A stretch of 64,000 bases of DNA from Massilia sp. Root351. Its GTDB lineage: Bacteria > Pseudomonadota > Gammaproteobacteria > Burkholderiales > Burkholderiaceae_D. The DNA is taken from positions 435,859 through 499,858 of the forward strand of contig NZ_LMDJ01000001.1 of the NCBI RefSeq assembly GCF_001425045.1. Reading direction: 5' to 3'. The notes under the pieces were generated by a model, which saw only the letters and a list, made by a program, of their open reading frames with translations, was not told where the DNA came from and made no database searches. Shown here in pieces: positions 61,133-64,000 of the stretch (within the stretch, counting starts at the first letter, position 1; each line of letters opens with the position of its first letter). A program made the translations under genes and the position numbers.

Positions 61133-63673
61133 TTACTGGGTGACCAGGCTAACCTTGTCCACCACGAACGAGGTCTGGGCCGACGAGTCTTCCGTCATCG
61201 CGAACGACAGCGTCACCGTCTGGCCTTTGTACGGCAGCAGGTTGAAGGTGCGGGTCTGGTAGCCGGTGGCCTTGTTCAGGTTGGAGTAGGTGGCCAGCGT
61301 GCCGAGCACCGCGCCGCTGCTGTTTTTCACCGTGACCGTCAGCTTGTCGTAGACGGTGCTGGTGGTGGTTTCAGCGGTGTCGATGTGCAGCGCGAAGTTC
61401 AGCGTGGCCGAGGTGGCTGCCGAAGGGATGGCCACCGCTTGCGTCAGCGTTTCGGTGGCGGTGGTGCCATTGCCGCCCAGCCAGGCGAAGCGGGTGCCCT
61501 CGAACGCGGTCTGGCCGCTGTAGGAGCCGATCACGCCGGTGCTGCCGCTCCAGCCGGTGGTGCTGGACTCGAAGCCACCATTGGTCACGCGCTCGACGCC
61601 GCCCACCGTGGACACGGTCAGCGTGGCGTTGCTCGACGTTGCCGTCACGGCCGGCGACGACGAATCGGTCACGGTGGCCTTGAACACGGCGCCGTTGTCG
61701 GTGCTTTGCGCGGTAAACGAGTAGGTTGGCGAGGTGGCGCCCGAGATCAGCGCGTTGTTGCGGTACCACTTGTACACGTACGGCGCGGTGCCGCCGCTGG
61801 CGCTGACCGAGAACGAGGCGGTGGCGCCCGGTGCCACGGTGATGCTGCCCGGCTGGGTGCCGATGGCGACGCCGCCGCTGGCCACTTCATCCACGTCCAG
61901 GCCGACGTTGATGGCCGCGTAGGCGCGCTTGACGGCGGTGGCTTCCTTGCTGCCCACGCCGTACAATTCCTCGGCCGCCGTGATCATCTTGGTGCGCGCG
62001 TCGGCGTAGTTGGTGGATGAGGTGAACTTGGTGGTCAGCGCCTTGAACCAGATGCGGTAGGCCTTGTCGTTGCCGATGCCGGTCATGGCCAGCGGCTGCT
62101 TGTTCAGGTAGGAGCTGTAGTAGTCGCTGCTCGAGGTGGCGTTCGAGCCTTGCGACAGGAAGTAGAACATGCGGTTGTTCGGGCCGCTGCTGTAGTGCAC
62201 GTTCAGGTTCTTCAGCGTGCTGCTCCACTGGTTCGGGCTGGAACCGTCCTTGCTCGGCTTGTACATCCAGCGCAGCGGCTGGCCGCTCTTCGAGATTTCC
62301 TTGCCCATCATCCAATCGTTGCCGGTGGCCGGGATCACGTTGCCGGTGCCGCCCGCGCGGGCATAGGCCTCGGTCATCTCGCCGGCGATGTCGGCGCCCG
62401 ATTCATTCAGGCCGCCCGACTCGCCCGAGTAGGTCAGGTTGGAGGTGGCGTCGATCACGCCGTGGCCCATCTCGTGGCCGATCACGTCGATCGAACCGAG
62501 GTTGTTGAACGACGAGCCGCCGTCGCCGATGTACATGCATTTGCAGTTCGGGTCGAAGAAGGCGTTGTCGTAGTTGTTGTCGACGTGGACGGCGATGTAG
62601 GTGGAGGTGTTGTTGCCGTCCAGGGACTGCCAGCCCAGCGTGTTCTTCATGGTGTCGTAGGTGTTCATCAGACCCCACATCGCGTTCACGGCAGCGGTCT
62701 GGCCGTTGGCGTTGGTGGTGCTGCCGCCGCTGATGTACTGCTGGCCGTCGCCCCAGGTGTTGCTGCTGTTGGTGTAGACGGTGCCCGGGGTGGGGTTCGA
62801 TTCCGGCGCGTGGTTGGCGTTGGTGATGGCCATGCCGCCGAAGGTGCCGCCCACGCCGCGCGACGGGTCTTTCATCTGGTAGGTGCTGCCCGACAGCGTG
62901 GTGTTGATCGGCACGGCGCCGTTGTACTGGCTGTTGCCGGTGCCGACCACCGTTTGCAGTGCTTCCCACTGGGCGATCACGGCGCCGGTCTTGGCGTTGA
63001 CCACGGTGTCGTGGTACCGCACGCGCTTGCGGCTGTCGGCCATGCGGGTTTTCACCAGGTAGGCCAGCTCGTAACGGTCCACCACCTCTTCCAGGTCGGT
63101 CGCGTTCAGGGCCGATTCGGCCTTGTTCAGGGCCGAGGCCACGCGCACCGATTTCATCACCGGATAGATCAGCAGTTCGGCCTGCGGCGCCCAGCGGTGC
63201 ACGCCGTTCGGCGCCACGCTCTTGACCACGGCGGCGACGGCGTCGGCGCTGCTCAGCGACGGCGTCAGTTCGGGCGCGCCGGTGCGGCTGCCGTTGGCGG
63301 CCACGCCGCGCGGCGCGTTCAGGCCTGCGCGGCGGTCGGACACGGACTCGCTGACGATGTTGTCGGTGGCGTCGGTGACGATCACGGATTCGGAACCGAA
63401 CACGCGCAGGCCGTTATAGGTGTGCTGGGCGCGGGTGATCTTGGTGCCGGCCACGCCGGGGTGCTGGCCGCCGATGGCAAAGCCGTGCTGCATGCCGAGG
63501 CCGGCCGAGCTGGGACGCTTGGCCAGTTTGGCCGCCAGGCCGGCGCTCTCTTGTGGAGAGGCCTGGGCGACCGGCGCCGCCATCATTTGGGGACCGGCCG
63601 CGTGGGCCTGGGCGGCGAGCATCATCGGCAGGGCGGCGATGGCTGCGGCAAGCATGTTCTTACGTAGGTTCAT
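61133..63673 (-). CDS. secreted M4 (thermolysin-type) metalloprotease
   Basis: 846 residues. Signal peptide (MLAAAIAALPMMLAAQAHAA), FTP/PepSY-type propeptide (about 60-230), M4 catalytic domain with zinc ligands H400, H404 in HEMGHGVIDA and E424 in GGLNESGADIAGE. After it come an Ig-like region (ATASFSVSASGGTAPYVYKW) and a jelly-roll-like domain (GGFESSTTGWSG ... LHIDTAETT), probably for substrate binding. M4 proteases are classical type II secretion substrates, and this gene adjoins the secretion operon. GGAGAG precedes ATG. Confidence 0.94.
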   Translation of the reverse strand: MNLRKNMLAAAIAALPMMLAAQAHAAGPQMMAAPVAQASPQESAGLAAKLAKRPSSAGLGMQHGFAIGGQHPGVAGTKITRAQHTYNGLRVFGSESVIVTDATDNIVSESVSDRRAGLNAPRGVAANGSRTGAPELTPSLSSADAVAAVVKSVAPNGVHRWAPQAELLIYPVMKSVRVASALNKAESALNATDLEEVVDRYELAYLVKTRMADSRKRVRYHDTVVNAKTGAVIAQWEALQTVVGTGNSQYNGAVPINTTLSGSTYQMKDPSRGVGGTFGGMAITNANHAPESNPTPGTVYTNSSNTWGDGQQYISGGSTTNANGQTAAVNAMWGLMNTYDTMKNTLGWQSLDGNNTSTYIAVHVDNNYDNAFFDPNCKCMYIGDGGSSFNNLGSIDVIGHEMGHGVIDATSNLTYSGESGGLNESGADIAGEMTEAYARAGGTGNVIPATGNDWMMGKEISKSGQPLRWMYKPSKDGSSPNQWSSTLKNLNVHYSSGPNNRMFYFLSQGSNATSSSDYYSSYLNKQPLAMTGIGNDKAYRIWFKALTTKFTSSTNYADARTKMITAAEELYGVGSKEATAVKRAYAAINVGLDVDEVASGGVAIGTQPGSITVAPGATASFSVSASGGTAPYVYKWYRNNALISGATSPTYSFTAQSTDNGAVFKATVTDSSSPAVTATSSNATLTVSTVGGVERVTNGGFESSTTGWSGSTGVIGSYSGQTAFEGTRFAWLGGNGTTATETLTQAVAIPSAATSATLNFALHIDTAETTTSTVYDKLTVTVKNSSGAVLGTLATYSNLNKATGYQTRTFNLLPYKGQTVTLSFAMTEDSSAQTSFVVDKVSLVTQ

Positions 63674-63731
63674 CTTCTCTCCAAGGGTTTCGTTAGTGTT
63701 CTGGCAGTGCTTTTGGCGGGCCAGCGCAGCG

Positions 63732-63761
63732 ACACTATTCCTTGCCGATGCGGCAAGTCAA
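63732..63761 (-). promoter_or_regulatory. candidate promoter and palindrome of the M4 protease gene
   Basis: Minus strand: TTGACT (63761-63756), an 18-base spacer, TAGTGT (63737-63732). The spacer holds the palindrome CTTGCCG-ATG-CGGCAAG (plus-strand 63741-63757), a likely operator. The -10 box is weak. Confidence 0.45.
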
Positions 63762-64000
63762 AAAACTTGGGAAATGAGTCGTGAACGGGGAAACTGTTAA
63801 AAATGGGACAAACTTGCCTCCGGCCCATGTCGGGATTGCCTACAAAAACGCTAGCAATGGCGCACGATTGGTGGGTTTTATGCCGATACTGTGTGTTACA
63901 CGCAACGGAATAGACGTAACACTCTATTTTCGTGACGTACGCGACACATTGCCCAATTCTTCAGCACGCTCGGGTTGCAATTTCTTAATGTTGCGATCTA
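63762..64000. other. non-coding right end
   Basis: The remaining 239 bases contain no credible open frame. They are AT-richer than the rest and probably carry promoter elements for the M4 gene and for a plus-strand gene beyond the window. I see no clear sites. Confidence 0.5.

Overview
The window is GC-rich, densely coded bacterial chromosome. It looks like a betaproteobacterium of the Oxalobacteraceae (Massilia/Duganella type). The grounds are the 87-residue second-type infA, a DUF2863-like protein, the yjgA-pmbA divergent pair, PEP-CTERM sorting, paired TRAP binding proteins and GGGGTC-type palindromes. This placement is inference from gene content; there is no rRNA in the window. I found no tRNA, rRNA, CRISPR array, insertion sequence or phage gene.

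Layout. 1-9 kb: the tail of an unknown gene, an unknown protein, infA behind a long structured leader, a chemoreceptor broken by a one-base frameshift, a secreted S15/CocE-type hydrolase, a lipoprotein with transglutaminase-like and TPR parts, a DUF2863-like protein and an HDOD protein. 9-24 kb: 3-methyladenine glycosylase, an sCache protein plus chemoreceptor pair, kamA-MFS-FAH, a class III aminotransferase, a PEP-CTERM protein, a carboxymuconolactone decarboxylase-like protein, the yjgA-mogA-esterase operon, pmbA and a TRAP binding protein. 24-33 kb: a hydrolase-like lipoprotein, a TonB-dependent receptor behind a leader terminator, an M14 carboxypeptidase, a second, near-identical TRAP binding protein with the same core promoter, paiB and a divergent LysR gene, and a second sCache protein.

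33-50.7 kb is a phenylacetate degradation island. The repressor gene paaX diverges from paaABCDE-G-H-I-K-J, then a five-gene LIV-type ABC importer, then paaY and paaZ. It encodes activation (PaaK), epoxidation (PaaABCDE), isomerisation (PaaG), ring opening and aldehyde oxidation (PaaZ), thiolysis (PaaJ), dehydrogenation (PaaH), proofreading thioesterases (PaaI, PaaY) and probably uptake. A paaF hydratase gene is not in the cluster.

50.9-63.7 kb, all on the minus strand, is the most interesting part. A secreted M4 metalloprotease is followed by an 11-gene, end-to-end coupled operon for an unusual secretion or pilus machine: GspF, GspE, PilM/N/O/P-like proteins, a secretin lipoprotein with TPR-like repeats, three pseudopilins, and a terminal M24 aminopeptidase. 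It mixes type II secretion parts with a type IV pilus alignment complex, and both its secretin and ATPase genes appear to start with TTG overlapping the upstream stop codon. A 73-bp near-perfect palindrome separates the protease from the machine genes.
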